In this document: piece after piece, positions 51,679 to 59,775 of the stretch
Position numbering within the stretch: position 1 is the stretch's first letter
Layout: each line of letters opens with the position of its first letter
Assembly: GCA_965199975.1 (NCBI GenBank)
Contig: OZ241340.1
Location: 248,001 to 312,000 of the forward strand
From: JASLDZ01 sp965199975
GTDB lineage: Bacteria > Pseudomonadota > Alphaproteobacteria > Caulobacterales > Caulobacteraceae
Reading direction: 5' to 3'
DNA: 64,000 bases
Position numbers and translations under genes: made by a program
Notes under the pieces: generated by a model
What the model was told of the DNA's origin: nothing
What the model saw: the letters and a program-made list of their open reading frames with translations, nothing else
Databases searched by the model: none

Positions 51679-52173
51679 ATGTCCAAGGACCTCTCCCCCG
51701 CCGAACTCGAAGCGCGGCTATGGAAGGAGATCGACCACGAGCGGATCGTGATGCTCGGTCTCGTGGGCGGCGAAGCGCAACACCTGCAACCCATGGCCGC
51801 CTTCGCCGACAAGGAGCAGGGGTCGCTGTGGTTCTACACGAAGAAGAGCAGCGACCTGTTCCGCGACACCGGCGGCGGGCATGACGCCACCGTCTGCGTC
51901 ATGGCCAAGGACAAGGAATTCCAGGCCTGTGTGATGGGCAAGCTCGTTCCCTCCCATGACCAGAGCAAGATCGACGAATACTGGTCGCCCTTCGCCGCCG
52001 CCTGGTATCCGCAGGGCAAAGACGACCCCGACCTCACCATGATGCGGCTGGATGGGCTGGACGCCCGAGTGTGGGCCTCGCAAGGTGGCCTCGTCTACCC
52101 GCTCAAGATCGCTGCGGCCAATCTGACCCACAAAACGCCCGACGTCGGCACGGTGGGCGACGTCAAACTCTGA
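51679..52173 (+). CDS. Pyridoxamine 5'-phosphate oxidase-like general stress protein
   Basis: A 164-aa split-barrel flavin-binding-like protein of the general stress protein 26 type. Conserved features: LWKEIDHERIVMLGLVGGEA, the strand SLWFYTKKSSDLFRD and EYWSPFAAAWYPQGKDDPDL. Such proteins bind FMN or F420-like cofactors; activity is not assigned. The ATG at 51679 is chosen for its position before MSKDLSPAELEARLW. Confidence 0.88.
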   Translation: MSKDLSPAELEARLWKEIDHERIVMLGLVGGEAQHLQPMAAFADKEQGSLWFYTKKSSDLFRDTGGGHDATVCVMAKDKEFQACVMGKLVPSHDQSKIDEYWSPFAAAWYPQGKDDPDLTMMRLDGLDARVWASQGGLVYPLKIAAANLTHKTPDVGTVGDVKL

Positions 52174-52201
52174 CGGGCGGCGGCGTCTGCGGCGGCGCAG
52201 C

Positions 52202-52951
52202 ATGCGAGGATCAGGTCGTGTCGCGGCGGCTATCGTCGTACTCTTCACGGCCACTCCGGATGCGGCGTACGCGGCGCATCCGAATGCTCTATGGCGCGTC
52301 GTTCACGACGTCTGCGTGCCGCTGCGTCGCCTGACGCACCTGACCACGCCATGCTTGGCGGTGGACCTTGCAGGCCATACCGCGGTCGTACCCAATCCGC
52401 GTTCGGCCACCGAGGTGTTGCTGGTCCCGACCTGGCGGGTCAGCGGTGTCGAGGATCCCGCCCTGCAAACGCCCGGTGCGCCCGACTATTGGACCGCCGC
52501 CTGGGGCGCCCGTGGCTTCGTCGCGCGGCGCGCCGGCGTGGGGCAGCTTCCGAGCGAAGACATGGGCATGGCGGTGAACGCCATCGCCGGCCGCAGCCAG
52601 GACCAACTGCACATCCATATCGACTGCGTGCGTCCGGAGCTGAAGGCCGCGCTTGCGTCGGTCGCGTCCGTGCTGACCGAGCGCTGGACGCACGTGAAGG
52701 TGCAGGGCGGCGTCTGGCGGGCGCGCCGGCTGGTCGGCGACGTTCCCGCCCCCGATCCCTTCCGCCTGCTAGCGCAGGAGGTGCCGGGAGCCTCCGCCGA
52801 GATGGGAGCGTGGACGGTGGTGGTCGCGGGCCTCGAGGCCAAGAACGGCGCGCCGGGCTTCGCGCTTCTGGCTCGCCGCACCGCGCCGGGCTTCGGTGGC
52901 CACGGGGAGTTCCTGCTCGATAAGCGCTGCGCTGTGCTTAAGGGCGCGTGA
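52202..52951 (+). CDS. cdh: CDP-diacylglycerol diphosphatase
   Basis: A 249-aa exported or membrane-tethered hydrolase of the HIT-like Cdh family, which cleaves CDP-diacylglycerol to phosphatidate and CMP. The HIT-like motif is SQDQLHIHIDCVRPELKAAL near residue 140. A hydrophobic N-terminus (RVAAAIVVLFTATPDAAYA) serves as signal or anchor. Family blocks NALWRVVHDVCVPL and YWTAAWGARGFV are present. It converges on the precorrin-2 dehydrogenase-like gene. Confidence 0.9.
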   Translation: MRGSGRVAAAIVVLFTATPDAAYAAHPNALWRVVHDVCVPLRRLTHLTTPCLAVDLAGHTAVVPNPRSATEVLLVPTWRVSGVEDPALQTPGAPDYWTAAWGARGFVARRAGVGQLPSEDMGMAVNAIAGRSQDQLHIHIDCVRPELKAALASVASVLTERWTHVKVQGGVWRARRLVGDVPAPDPFRLLAQEVPGASAEMGAWTVVVAGLEAKNGAPGFALLARRTAPGFGGHGEFLLDKRCAVLKGA

Positions 52952-52959
52952 GCCGCGAT

Positions 52960-53826
52960 TCAGCCGAGCCGCTCGATCACGACGCCGTCGACGCCGAGTC
53001 GCCGCACCCAAGGGTCCGCATCGACCACCAGCACGGCCGCGGTCTGGCCCGCGGCGATCGCCTGCATGATCCGGCGGTCGTCAGGCGCAGCCCTGGGCGC
53101 ATCGCGACGGGCGAGCGCCAGGAGTCCGAGCGGCGCAGCCTCGTCGGCGAACAGCACGTCGGCCGCGCCCAGCCGCCGGGCCGCGCGCAGGCTGAGCAGG
53201 TCGGGCTCGGCGGGGATGGCGATCACGGCGACCGATCCCACCGGCGCGGCGACCTCGTCGAAAAGGGCCTCGGCGGCCGCCAGCGCCGCGTCGGGCTCGC
53301 CCGCCAGCGCAAACCGCGCCGGGGCCCCGTCCAGCACTCGGGTATAAAAGCGCCGGCGTGCATCCATGCTGTCCAGCCGGGTCGCCGCAGGGCGCCGCAG
53401 GCGCTGGAGGAGGTGCGCCACCTCTCCCAGCCGGGCCGGCCAGCGCGCTTCAAACTCCTGGCGCAGGCGCACCGCCAGCACCGGGGCGGCGCCGCCCGTA
53501 CCCACCGCGCCCACCACCGCTCCCCGGTCGATGATGGAAGGCGTGGCGAAGTCGCCCAGCTCCGGCCGGTCCACCACGTTGACGAGGGCGCCCGCCGCGC
53601 GGGCCCGAACGGCGGCCGCGGCGCAGGCGGCTGGGTCGTCGCCGGCGATGAAGACGAGGCGCGCGCCCACGCACCGCTCCGCTGTAACCGCCTGCGGCCC
53701 GTCGAGCCGCACGAGGCGCGCCGGCGAGCCGTCGAACAGCCGCGCCTTCGCGTCGGCCGCGGCGCCCTCGCCAGCCACGACGACGGTGGCGCCGGCCAGC
53801 GGCAGAAAGGCGGGGAAGGCGTCCAC
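52960..53826 (-). CDS. Precorrin-2 dehydrogenase-like protein with eroded SUMT C-terminus
   Basis: A 288-aa protein resembling the N-terminal half of siroheme synthase CysG, which oxidises precorrin-2 and inserts iron. NAD-binding-like start LAGATVVVAGEGAAADAKAR, NVVDRPELGDFATPSIIDRG (with the catalytic Asp) and AVGTGGAAPVLAVRLRQEFE. In CysG the last block reads SSGGTSP, so the regulatory Ser is replaced here. Residues about 195-288 look like a shortened, divergent start of uroporphyrinogen methyltransferase (VIAIPAEPDLLSLRAARRLG) without its Gly-rich loop. It overlaps no neighbour but precedes mocA-like by 3 bases in the same direction. Confidence 0.8.
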   Translation of the reverse strand: MDAFPAFLPLAGATVVVAGEGAAADAKARLFDGSPARLVRLDGPQAVTAERCVGARLVFIAGDDPAACAAAAVRARAAGALVNVVDRPELGDFATPSIIDRGAVVGAVGTGGAAPVLAVRLRQEFEARWPARLGEVAHLLQRLRRPAATRLDSMDARRRFYTRVLDGAPARFALAGEPDAALAAAEALFDEVAAPVGSVAVIAIPAEPDLLSLRAARRLGAADVLFADEAAPLGLLALARRDAPRAAPDDRRIMQAIAAGQTAAVLVVDADPWVRRLGVDGVVIERLG

Positions 53827-53829
53827 GGC

Positions 53830-54420
53830 TCAGTCCGCCAGGGCCGCGGGGGTGTCGACGTCGAACAGCACGCCGCCGTCGTCGGCCTCGACCAGCGCGA
53901 GACGCGCGCCCATGTACGCGAGCAGAGCGCCGGCCCCACGATCGCCCTCGAGCGCCATCGCCTCGGCGAACAGCTCGCGGCCCAGCAGCACCGGATGGCC
54001 GCGCCGCCCCTCCCACACCGGCGCGGCGGCCGCGGCGCGCCGCGCGAACCAGGCGGCGGCGAGACAGGGCGCCACTTCGGCGGGGATGCGCGGCATGTCG
54101 CCCAGGAAGACGAAGGCGCCAGCCGCCTCGGAAGGGACCCGCGCCAAGCCGGCGCGCAGGGAGCCCGAAAGGCCTCGCGCCCAATCCTCGGCGCGCTCCA
54201 TCGCCAGCGGCCGCCCGGCGGCCGCCTCGCGCGCCGCAGCGCCTACCGCGCTTGCGTCGGCCCCGGTCACCAGAGTGACGCCCTCCACCGGCGCGGCGAA
54301 GGCGCTCTCCAGCGCCCACGCCACGAGCGGGCGCCCGCGCCAGGGCGCCAGGAGCTTGCGGCCGCCGAAGCGCGTTCCCGCACCGGCCGCCAGCACCAAT
54401 GCGTGCAAGGGGGGGAGCAC
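53830..54420 (-). CDS. Molybdenum cofactor nucleotidyltransferase (MocA/MobA-like)
   Basis: A 196-aa GT-A-fold enzyme that adds a nucleotide to molybdopterin. The signature LHALVLAAGAGTRFGGRKLL and the metal site in FVFLGDMPRIP fit the MocA (CTP-using) branch of the family; GHPVLLGRELF follows. The GTG at 54420 gives a compact N-terminus. It is divergent from moaA by 38 bases, which places it with the molybdenum cofactor cluster. Confidence 0.85.
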   Translation of the reverse strand: MLPPLHALVLAAGAGTRFGGRKLLAPWRGRPLVAWALESAFAAPVEGVTLVTGADASAVGAAAREAAAGRPLAMERAEDWARGLSGSLRAGLARVPSEAAGAFVFLGDMPRIPAEVAPCLAAAWFARRAAAAAPVWEGRRGHPVLLGRELFAEAMALEGDRGAGALLAYMGARLALVEADDGGVLFDVDTPAALAD

Positions 54421-54458
54421 GAGGCGCGGGGCTCCTATATGAAGGCGGCAGGACCAGC

Positions 54459-55511
54459 ATGAGCCCATACGACGCCGCCGCCGCTCCCGCCACACCGGTG
54501 CGGGTCGCCGCCCCCGCCCCTCTGGCGGATGGGCTGGGTCGGACCGTGCGCTATCTGCGGGTGTCGGTCACCGACCGCTGCGACCTGCGCTGCATCTACT
54601 GCATGCCCCAGCACATGCGCTTCCTGCCCAAGCCCGAAGTGCTGAGCCTGGAGGAGATCGAGCGCCTGTGCGCCGTCTTCATCCGGCTGGGTGCGCGCAA
54701 GCTACGGCTTACGGGCGGCGAGCCCCTGGTGAGGCGCGACGTGATGGTGTTGTTCGAGCGCCTGGGTCACCACCTGCGCAGCGGCGCGCTCGACGAACTG
54801 ACGCTGACCACCAACGGCACCCGCCTGGCCGCGTTCGCCGCCCCGCTGTTCGCCGCCGGCGTGCGCCGGGTGAACGTAAGCCTCGACACGCTGGACGCCG
54901 ACGCCTTCCGTCGCACCACCCGCGGCGGCGACCTCGCCAAGGTGCTGGCCGGGATCGACGCGGCGCAGGCGGCCGGCCTCAAGGTGAAGATCAACGCCGT
55001 GGCGCTGGCGCGCGACAACCGCGCCGAGCTGCCATCGCTGGTCGGCTGGGCGCACGGGCGCGGGCTGGACGTCACCCTGATCGAGGCCATGCCCATGGGC
55101 GAGGTCGACGAGGACCGCGTCGACCAGTTCGTCAGCCTGCAGGAGGTCAAGCGCGATCTCGCCGCGGTGTGGACGCTGACGCCGCTGACCGAATCCACCG
55201 GCGGCCCCGCCCGCTATGTGCGGGTGGAGGAGACGGGCGGTCGCGTGGGCTTCATCACGCCGCTCAGCCATTCCTTCTGCGACACCTGCAACCGCGTGCG
55301 CCTGACCTGCACGGGCACGCTGCACACCTGCCTCGGCCAGGACGACGCCACCGATCTGCGCGGCCTCTTGCGCGCCGGCGCCGCGGATCTCGAACTGGAG
55401 GCGGCGATCCGCGGCGGGCTGATGACCAAGCCGCGCGGCCACGACTTCTCCATCGCCCGCCGCGGTCAGGCGCCCAGCCAGGCGCGCCACATGTCGACCA
55501 CAGGCGGCTGA
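54459..55511 (+). CDS. moaA: GTP 3',8-cyclase (radical SAM)
   Basis: A 350-aa first-step enzyme of molybdenum cofactor synthesis. N-terminal radical-SAM cluster motif C-x3-C-x2-C in VTDRCDLRCIYCMPQHMRFL, LTGGEPLVRRD, and the C-terminal second 4Fe-4S cluster in SHSFCDTCNRVRLTCTGTLH. It ends in the catalytically needed Gly-Gly (MSTTGG). The ATG at 54459 starts a Pro/Ala-rich leader before LGRTVRYLRVSVTD. It heads the moaADEB-VOC-moaC-moeA run. Confidence 0.97.
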   Translation: MSPYDAAAAPATPVRVAAPAPLADGLGRTVRYLRVSVTDRCDLRCIYCMPQHMRFLPKPEVLSLEEIERLCAVFIRLGARKLRLTGGEPLVRRDVMVLFERLGHHLRSGALDELTLTTNGTRLAAFAAPLFAAGVRRVNVSLDTLDADAFRRTTRGGDLAKVLAGIDAAQAAGLKVKINAVALARDNRAELPSLVGWAHGRGLDVTLIEAMPMGEVDEDRVDQFVSLQEVKRDLAAVWTLTPLTESTGGPARYVRVEETGGRVGFITPLSHSFCDTCNRVRLTCTGTLHTCLGQDDATDLRGLLRAGAADLELEAAIRGGLMTKPRGHDFSIARRGQAPSQARHMSTTGG

Positions 55512-55516
55512 GCGGC

Positions 55517-55756
55517 GTGGCCCGGGTGCTCCTGTTCGGCCGCCTCGCCGATATCGCCGGCTGGCGCGAGCGCGAAGTGGCGGGCGATCGGCTCTCCGCC
55601 GTGCGTGCGGCGCTGGCGGCGCACGACGCGGCGCTGGGAACCGCGCTGGGCGGCGGCGGCGTGCAGGTGGCGGTGGATCAGGCGATCGTGCGCGGCGACG
55701 CGGCGCTGACCGCCCGTTCCGAGGTCGCCTTCTTGCCCCCCATGAGCGGCGGATGA
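55517..55756 (+). CDS. moaD: Molybdopterin synthase sulfur carrier subunit
   Basis: A 79-aa ubiquitin-fold protein. The GTG at 55517, 5 bases after moaA, starts ARVLLFGRLADIAGWREREV. It ends with SEVAFLPPMSGG: the C-terminal Gly-Gly carries the thiocarboxylate. The stop overlaps moaE (ATGA). A typical MoaD; length is normal. Confidence 0.94.
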   Translation: MARVLLFGRLADIAGWREREVAGDRLSAVRAALAAHDAALGTALGGGGVQVAVDQAIVRGDAALTARSEVAFLPPMSGG

Positions 55757-56220
55757 CCGGCGCCCTCGTCGACAGTCTCGACCCTGCAGCCCTCCTCGCC
55801 GGCTTCTGTGCGGGCCGTGACGACGTGGGCGGCGTGGTCTCCTTCACCGGCTACGTCCGCCGCGACGGCGATGTGCAGGCGCTGGAACTGGAGGCCTACC
55901 CCGCCCTGACCGAGGCGCAGATCATGCGCACAGCGACCGACGTTGCCGCCCGCCACCAGCTGCTCGACCTTCTCGTGCGCCACCGCACCGGGCGCATGGG
56001 GCCGGGGGAGCCGATCGTCTTCGTGGCCGCCGCCGCCGCCCACCGCCGCGCCGCCTTCGCGGGGGCCGACCAGATGATGGACTGGCTGAAGAGCCGCGCG
56101 CCCTTCTGGAAGAAGGAGCACGGCCCGGCCGGCTCCCGCTGGATCGAGCCCCGCGCCGGGGATTATGACGACGCCGCGCGATGGGACGTCCCCGCGCCAC
56201 GAGAGGAGCCCGCGCGATGA
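55753..56220 (+). CDS. moaE: Molybdopterin synthase catalytic subunit
   Basis: A 155-aa large subunit that transfers sulfur from MoaD to precursor Z. GGVVSFTGYVRRDGDVQALE, the catalytic-site block VRHRTGRMGPGEPIVFVAAA and MMDWLKSRAPFWKKEHG (with the active Lys) are all present. The ATG overlaps the MoaD stop; its own stop overlaps moaB. Complete and typical. Confidence 0.95.
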   Translation: MTGALVDSLDPAALLAGFCAGRDDVGGVVSFTGYVRRDGDVQALELEAYPALTEAQIMRTATDVAARHQLLDLLVRHRTGRMGPGEPIVFVAAAAAHRRAAFAGADQMMDWLKSRAPFWKKEHGPAGSRWIEPRAGDYDDAARWDVPAPREEPAR

Positions 56221-56783
56221 GCGAGGTGTTGGACGAGGCCGCCCGCCTCAAGCCCGGCGGCCGCATCGACCCCGACGCCACGTTGCGTCCGGTGAAGATC
56301 GCCGTGCTCACGGTCTCAGACACGCGCGACCTCTCCACCGACACTTCGGGCGATGTGCTGCAGGGCCGGATCGAGGGCGCGGGCCACCTGCTCGCCGGCC
56401 GCGCCCTGGTGCGTGACGACGTGAGGGCCATCCAGGAGCAGGTGCTCACCTGGGTGGAGGGCGGTCAGGTGGAGGTGATCGTCACCACCGGCGGCACCGG
56501 CCTCACCGGCCGCGACATCACCCCTGACGCCCTCGAACCGCTGTTCGACAAGCGGATGGACGGCTTCTCGGTGGTGTTCCACCTGGTCAGCTACGGCACG
56601 ATCGGCCTCTCCACCCTGCAGAGCCGCGCCACGGCGGGACTGATCGGCGGCGTCTTCGTGTTCTGCCTGCCGGGCTCGAACGGCGCCTGCAAGGACGGCT
56701 GGGGGGTGATCGCCCCGCAGCTCGACAGCCGCCATGCGCCCTGCAACCTGGTTGAGCTCATGCCCCGCCTGAAGGAGCGGTGA
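56217..56783 (+). CDS. moaB: Molybdenum cofactor biosynthesis protein B
   Basis: A 188-aa MoaB/MogA-type molybdopterin adenylyltransferase-like protein. KIAVLTVSDTRDLSTDTSGD, the VIVTTGGTGLTGRDITPDAL block (GGTG signature) and FCLPGSNGACKDGW. The ATG overlaps moaE by 4 bases. Some MoaB proteins lack activity; the conserved Asp residues are present here. Confidence 0.94.
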   Translation: MSEVLDEAARLKPGGRIDPDATLRPVKIAVLTVSDTRDLSTDTSGDVLQGRIEGAGHLLAGRALVRDDVRAIQEQVLTWVEGGQVEVIVTTGGTGLTGRDITPDALEPLFDKRMDGFSVVFHLVSYGTIGLSTLQSRATAGLIGGVFVFCLPGSNGACKDGWGVIAPQLDSRHAPCNLVELMPRLKER

Positions 56784-56787
56784 TCCG

Positions 56788-57162
56788 ATGGCGCGCGTGA
56801 TCGGGCTGGGCGGGGTGTTCCTGAAGGTGGCGGACCCGGCCGCGCTGCTCGCATGGTACGCCCGCGTGCTCGGCTTTGACGTCAACGACTGGGGCGGTGC
56901 GAGCTTTCCACCCATGCCGCGCACGCCGACCACCTGGAGCGCCTTCTCCTCCGAGTCCGATCATTTCGCGCCGTCGCAGGCGGCGGTGATGATCAACTTC
57001 GCGGTCGACGACCTGGACGGCGTGCTGGCGAAGGCGGCGGCGCAAGGCGTAGAGCCGCTGGCCCGCGACGACTCCGATCCGCACGGCCGGTTCGCTTGGC
57101 TGCTCGATCCCGCGGGGATGAAGATCGAGCTGTGGGAGGCCGCGGCGGGGGTGACGGCGTGA
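56788..57162 (+). CDS. VOC (glyoxalase-fold) protein inside the moa operon
   Basis: A 124-aa vicinal oxygen chelate protein: GVFLKVADPAALLAWYARVL at the start, then FAVDDLDGVLAKAAAQGVEP and DPAGMKIELWEAA at the end, with possible metal ligands. It starts 4 bases after moaB and its stop overlaps moaC (GTGA). It is not a known molybdenum cofactor enzyme, so its place in the operon is odd. It may be a detoxification enzyme or an unknown helper. Confidence 0.85.
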   Translation: MARVIGLGGVFLKVADPAALLAWYARVLGFDVNDWGGASFPPMPRTPTTWSAFSSESDHFAPSQAAVMINFAVDDLDGVLAKAAAQGVEPLARDDSDPHGRFAWLLDPAGMKIELWEAAAGVTA

Positions 57163-57662
57163 GCGATCGCTCCGCCGGCGCCTCGCTGACACATATCGAC
57201 GCCGAGGGTCGCGCGCGCATGGTCGACGTCTCGGCGAAGCCCGCCACGGTGCGCGAGGCGGTGGCGGCGGGCCGCGTGATCATGGCTGAGCAGACGCTGG
57301 CGCTGGTGCGCGAGGGCCGCGCGAAGAAGGGCGACGTGCGCGCGGTGGCCGAGATCGCGGGCGTGATGGCCGCCAAGCGCACCGCCGAGCTCATCCCCCT
57401 TTGCCACCCGCTGGCGCTCTCCTCGGTGAAGGTCGAAGTGCGCGAGGGCGACGGCGCGCTGGAGGTCGTGGCGCGGGTGAAGACCACAGGGGCGACCGGC
57501 GTGGAGATGGAGGCGCTGACCGCGGTCTCGGTCGCCTGCCTGACGCTCTACGACATGCTCAAGGCCGCCGATAAGGCCATGACCATCGAGGCCGTGCGCC
57601 TGCTGGAGAAGACCGGCGGCGCCTCCGGTGACTGGCGCCGCGACGAGGCGGCCGGCGGGTGA
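57159..57662 (+). CDS. moaC: Cyclic pyranopterin monophosphate synthase
   Basis: A 167-aa second-step enzyme of molybdenum cofactor synthesis. LTHIDAEGRARMVDVSAKPA, the KRTAELIPLCHPLALSSVKV block and TGVEMEALTAVSVACLTLYD are signature regions; KAADKAMTIE (with the active Lys) closes. The GTG at 57159 overlaps the VOC stop (GTGA). Its stop overlaps moeA (GTGA). Confidence 0.96.
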   Translation: MSDRSAGASLTHIDAEGRARMVDVSAKPATVREAVAAGRVIMAEQTLALVREGRAKKGDVRAVAEIAGVMAAKRTAELIPLCHPLALSSVKVEVREGDGALEVVARVKTTGATGVEMEALTAVSVACLTLYDMLKAADKAMTIEAVRLLEKTGGASGDWRRDEAAGG

Positions 57663-58870
57663 GCGGGATCAAGCTCCTCACCGTCGAAGACGCCCGCGCC
57701 CGCATGCTGGAGGGCGTGGCGCCCGGCCCGGCGCAGAGCGCGAGGTTGGCCGACGCGCCCGGCCGCACGCTGGCCGCGGCGGTGCGCGCTAGGCGCGACC
57801 AGCCGCCCTATGACAGCTCCGCCATGGATGGATGGGCGGTGCGCGCGGGCGATCTCGCATCGGGCGAGCCGCTGGACGTGCAGGGCGAGAGCGCCGCCGG
57901 TCACCCGTTCGAGGCGCCCCTAGCCCCCGGCGGTGCGGTGCGCGTCTTCACCGGTGCGGCGCTGCCGGCGGGGGCGGACCAGGTGGTGATCCAGGAGGAG
58001 GCGGTGCGAGAGGGCGAGCGTGTGCGCCTCTCGCCCGAGCCGGGCTCCAGCCGCCATGTGCGGCCGCGCGGCGGCGACTTCCGCGCCGGCGACGTGCTGC
58101 TGGCGCAGGGTGCGCGCATCGACGCCTGGCGGCTGATGCTGGCGGCGTCGGCCGGCCTCGGCGAACTGCAGGTGGCGCCGCGGCCGCGGGTGGCGATCCT
58201 CTCCACCGGTGAGGAGATCGTGCCGGCGGGGGCCCACGCCGGGCCGCACCAGATCTACGAGTCCAACGGCCCTGCGCTGGCCGCCCGCGCCCGCGTCTGG
58301 GGCGCCGAACCCTTCCACCTTTCGCCCACCGGCGACGACGAGGCCGCAATCGCCGCTGCGGTCGCAGATGTGGCGTGCGACCTGATCGTCACCGTAGGCG
58401 GCGCCTCGGTGGGCGACCACGACCTGGTGAAGCCGGCCCTCGCCCGCTTGGGCCTGGAGCAGAGCGTGGGCAGCGTCGCCGTGCGCCCCGGCAAGCCCAC
58501 CTGGTTCGGTCGGCTGGGAGACGGGCGGCGCGTACTGGGCCTGCCCGGCAACCCCGCCTCTGCGCTGGTCTGCGCGGAGCTGTTCCTGCGACCGCTGCTT
58601 CTCACCTGGCAGGGCGCCGACCCCGCCTTCCCGCTCGCACCGGTGCGGCTGGCCACGCCGCTCGCCGCCACTGGCCCGCGAGAGCATTGGATGCGCGCGC
58701 GCCTTTCCACCGACGCCGATGGCCTGCGCACCGCCCAGGTGTTTCCCGACCAGGACTCGTCGCTGGTGGCGGTGTTCGCCGCCGCCGACGCGCTGATCCG
58801 CCGCCCCGCCGGGGCGCCCGCCATGCCGGCGGGCGCCTTGGTGGAGGCGCTCGGGCTGGACCGGCTCTAG
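57659..58870 (+). CDS. moeA: Molybdopterin molybdenumtransferase
   Basis: A 403-aa enzyme that inserts molybdate into adenylylated molybdopterin. Key blocks: RDQPPYDSSAMDGWAVRAGD (active region), RVAILSTGEEIVPAGAHAGP, LIVTVGGASVGDHDLVKPAL and GRRVLGLPGNPASALVCAEL. GTG start at 57659. It closes the moa-moe cluster and is followed by the leftward murI gene. Confidence 0.96.
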   Translation: MSGIKLLTVEDARARMLEGVAPGPAQSARLADAPGRTLAAAVRARRDQPPYDSSAMDGWAVRAGDLASGEPLDVQGESAAGHPFEAPLAPGGAVRVFTGAALPAGADQVVIQEEAVREGERVRLSPEPGSSRHVRPRGGDFRAGDVLLAQGARIDAWRLMLAASAGLGELQVAPRPRVAILSTGEEIVPAGAHAGPHQIYESNGPALAARARVWGAEPFHLSPTGDDEAAIAAAVADVACDLIVTVGGASVGDHDLVKPALARLGLEQSVGSVAVRPGKPTWFGRLGDGRRVLGLPGNPASALVCAELFLRPLLLTWQGADPAFPLAPVRLATPLAATGPREHWMRARLSTDADGLRTAQVFPDQDSSLVAVFAAADALIRRPAGAPAMPAGALVEALGLDRL

Positions 58871-58911
58871 AGCGCGAACGCGGCGAGGCTAACTCCCCGC
58901 CTTCCCCGGCC

Positions 58912-59775
58912 CTAGGCGGCCTCGAAGCGGACCGGCGCGCCCCAGAAAGTCTCCACCAGCGTGTTCTGGTTGGCCGCGGCGCCCGTGGTGAGAAAGGTGC
59001 GCGCGCCGCTCGAGCCCGGGTCGTACTCGGGGTGGGCGGCGAGGTAGCGCTCGAGGGCGTCGGCCACCGCCGTCGGCTGGTGGATCAGCGGCGTGCCGGG
59101 GGGCAGAGCCTCGCGGAACAGGTCGGCGACGATCTCGTAGTGGGTGCAGCCCAGCACCGCCCGGTCGGGGGTGCGGCCCACGCGCAGAGTCAGGGCGCGC
59201 ACGTGCTCGGCGATCAGTTCGCGCATGGCCGACGGGTCGTCGCCCGCCTCGATCAGCGGCGCCAGGCCGGGGCAGGGTTCGGAGAAGGCGGCCACGTCGT
59301 CGCGCCGCTTGGCGATCTCGATCTCGTAGACGCGGCTGGCGGCGGTGGCGCGGGTGGCGAACACGCCCACCACGTCGAGTTTCTCGGCCTTCTCGCCGCG
59401 GCGCTCGGGGTCGAGGTCCCACGCGTCCGACGTCCACGGGCGGCCGGTGGCCGCCTCGATGGTGGGCACGATCACGCCGAGCACATTCAGCGGGCGGCCA
59501 AGCTCGCGGCGCAAGCCCGGCAGCCAAGTCTGCTGCAGGCGGCGCAGCGCCACGGCGCTGGCGGTGTTGCAGGCCAGCACGACCACGCTTGCGCCCTGGT
59601 CGAAGAGCAGGCGACAGCTCTCGCGGGTGAGGTCGACGATCTCCTCGCCCGGACGACCGCCGTAGGGGGCGTGGGCCTGGTCGCCCAGGTAGGTGAAGTC
59701 CGCCGCGGGCAGGCGCTCGACAAGCGCGCGATGGATGGTCAGGCCGCCGACGCCGGAGTCGAACACGCCGATCAC
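58912..59775 (-). CDS. murI: Glutamate racemase
   Basis: A 287-aa enzyme that makes D-glutamate for peptidoglycan. IGVFDSGVGGLTIHRALVER, the catalytic Cys in VVLACNTASAVALR (near residue 75) and GCTHYEIV (near 207) are all present. The GTG at 59775 overlaps the stop of the oxidoreductase gene (GTGA). The middle segment between residues 110 and 150 is slightly longer than in short forms. Confidence 0.95.
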   Translation of the reverse strand: MIGVFDSGVGGLTIHRALVERLPAADFTYLGDQAHAPYGGRPGEEIVDLTRESCRLLFDQGASVVVLACNTASAVALRRLQQTWLPGLRRELGRPLNVLGVIVPTIEAATGRPWTSDAWDLDPERRGEKAEKLDVVGVFATRATAASRVYEIEIAKRRDDVAAFSEPCPGLAPLIEAGDDPSAMRELIAEHVRALTLRVGRTPDRAVLGCTHYEIVADLFREALPPGTPLIHQPTAVADALERYLAAHPEYDPGSSGARTFLTTGAAANQNTLVETFWGAPVRFEAA

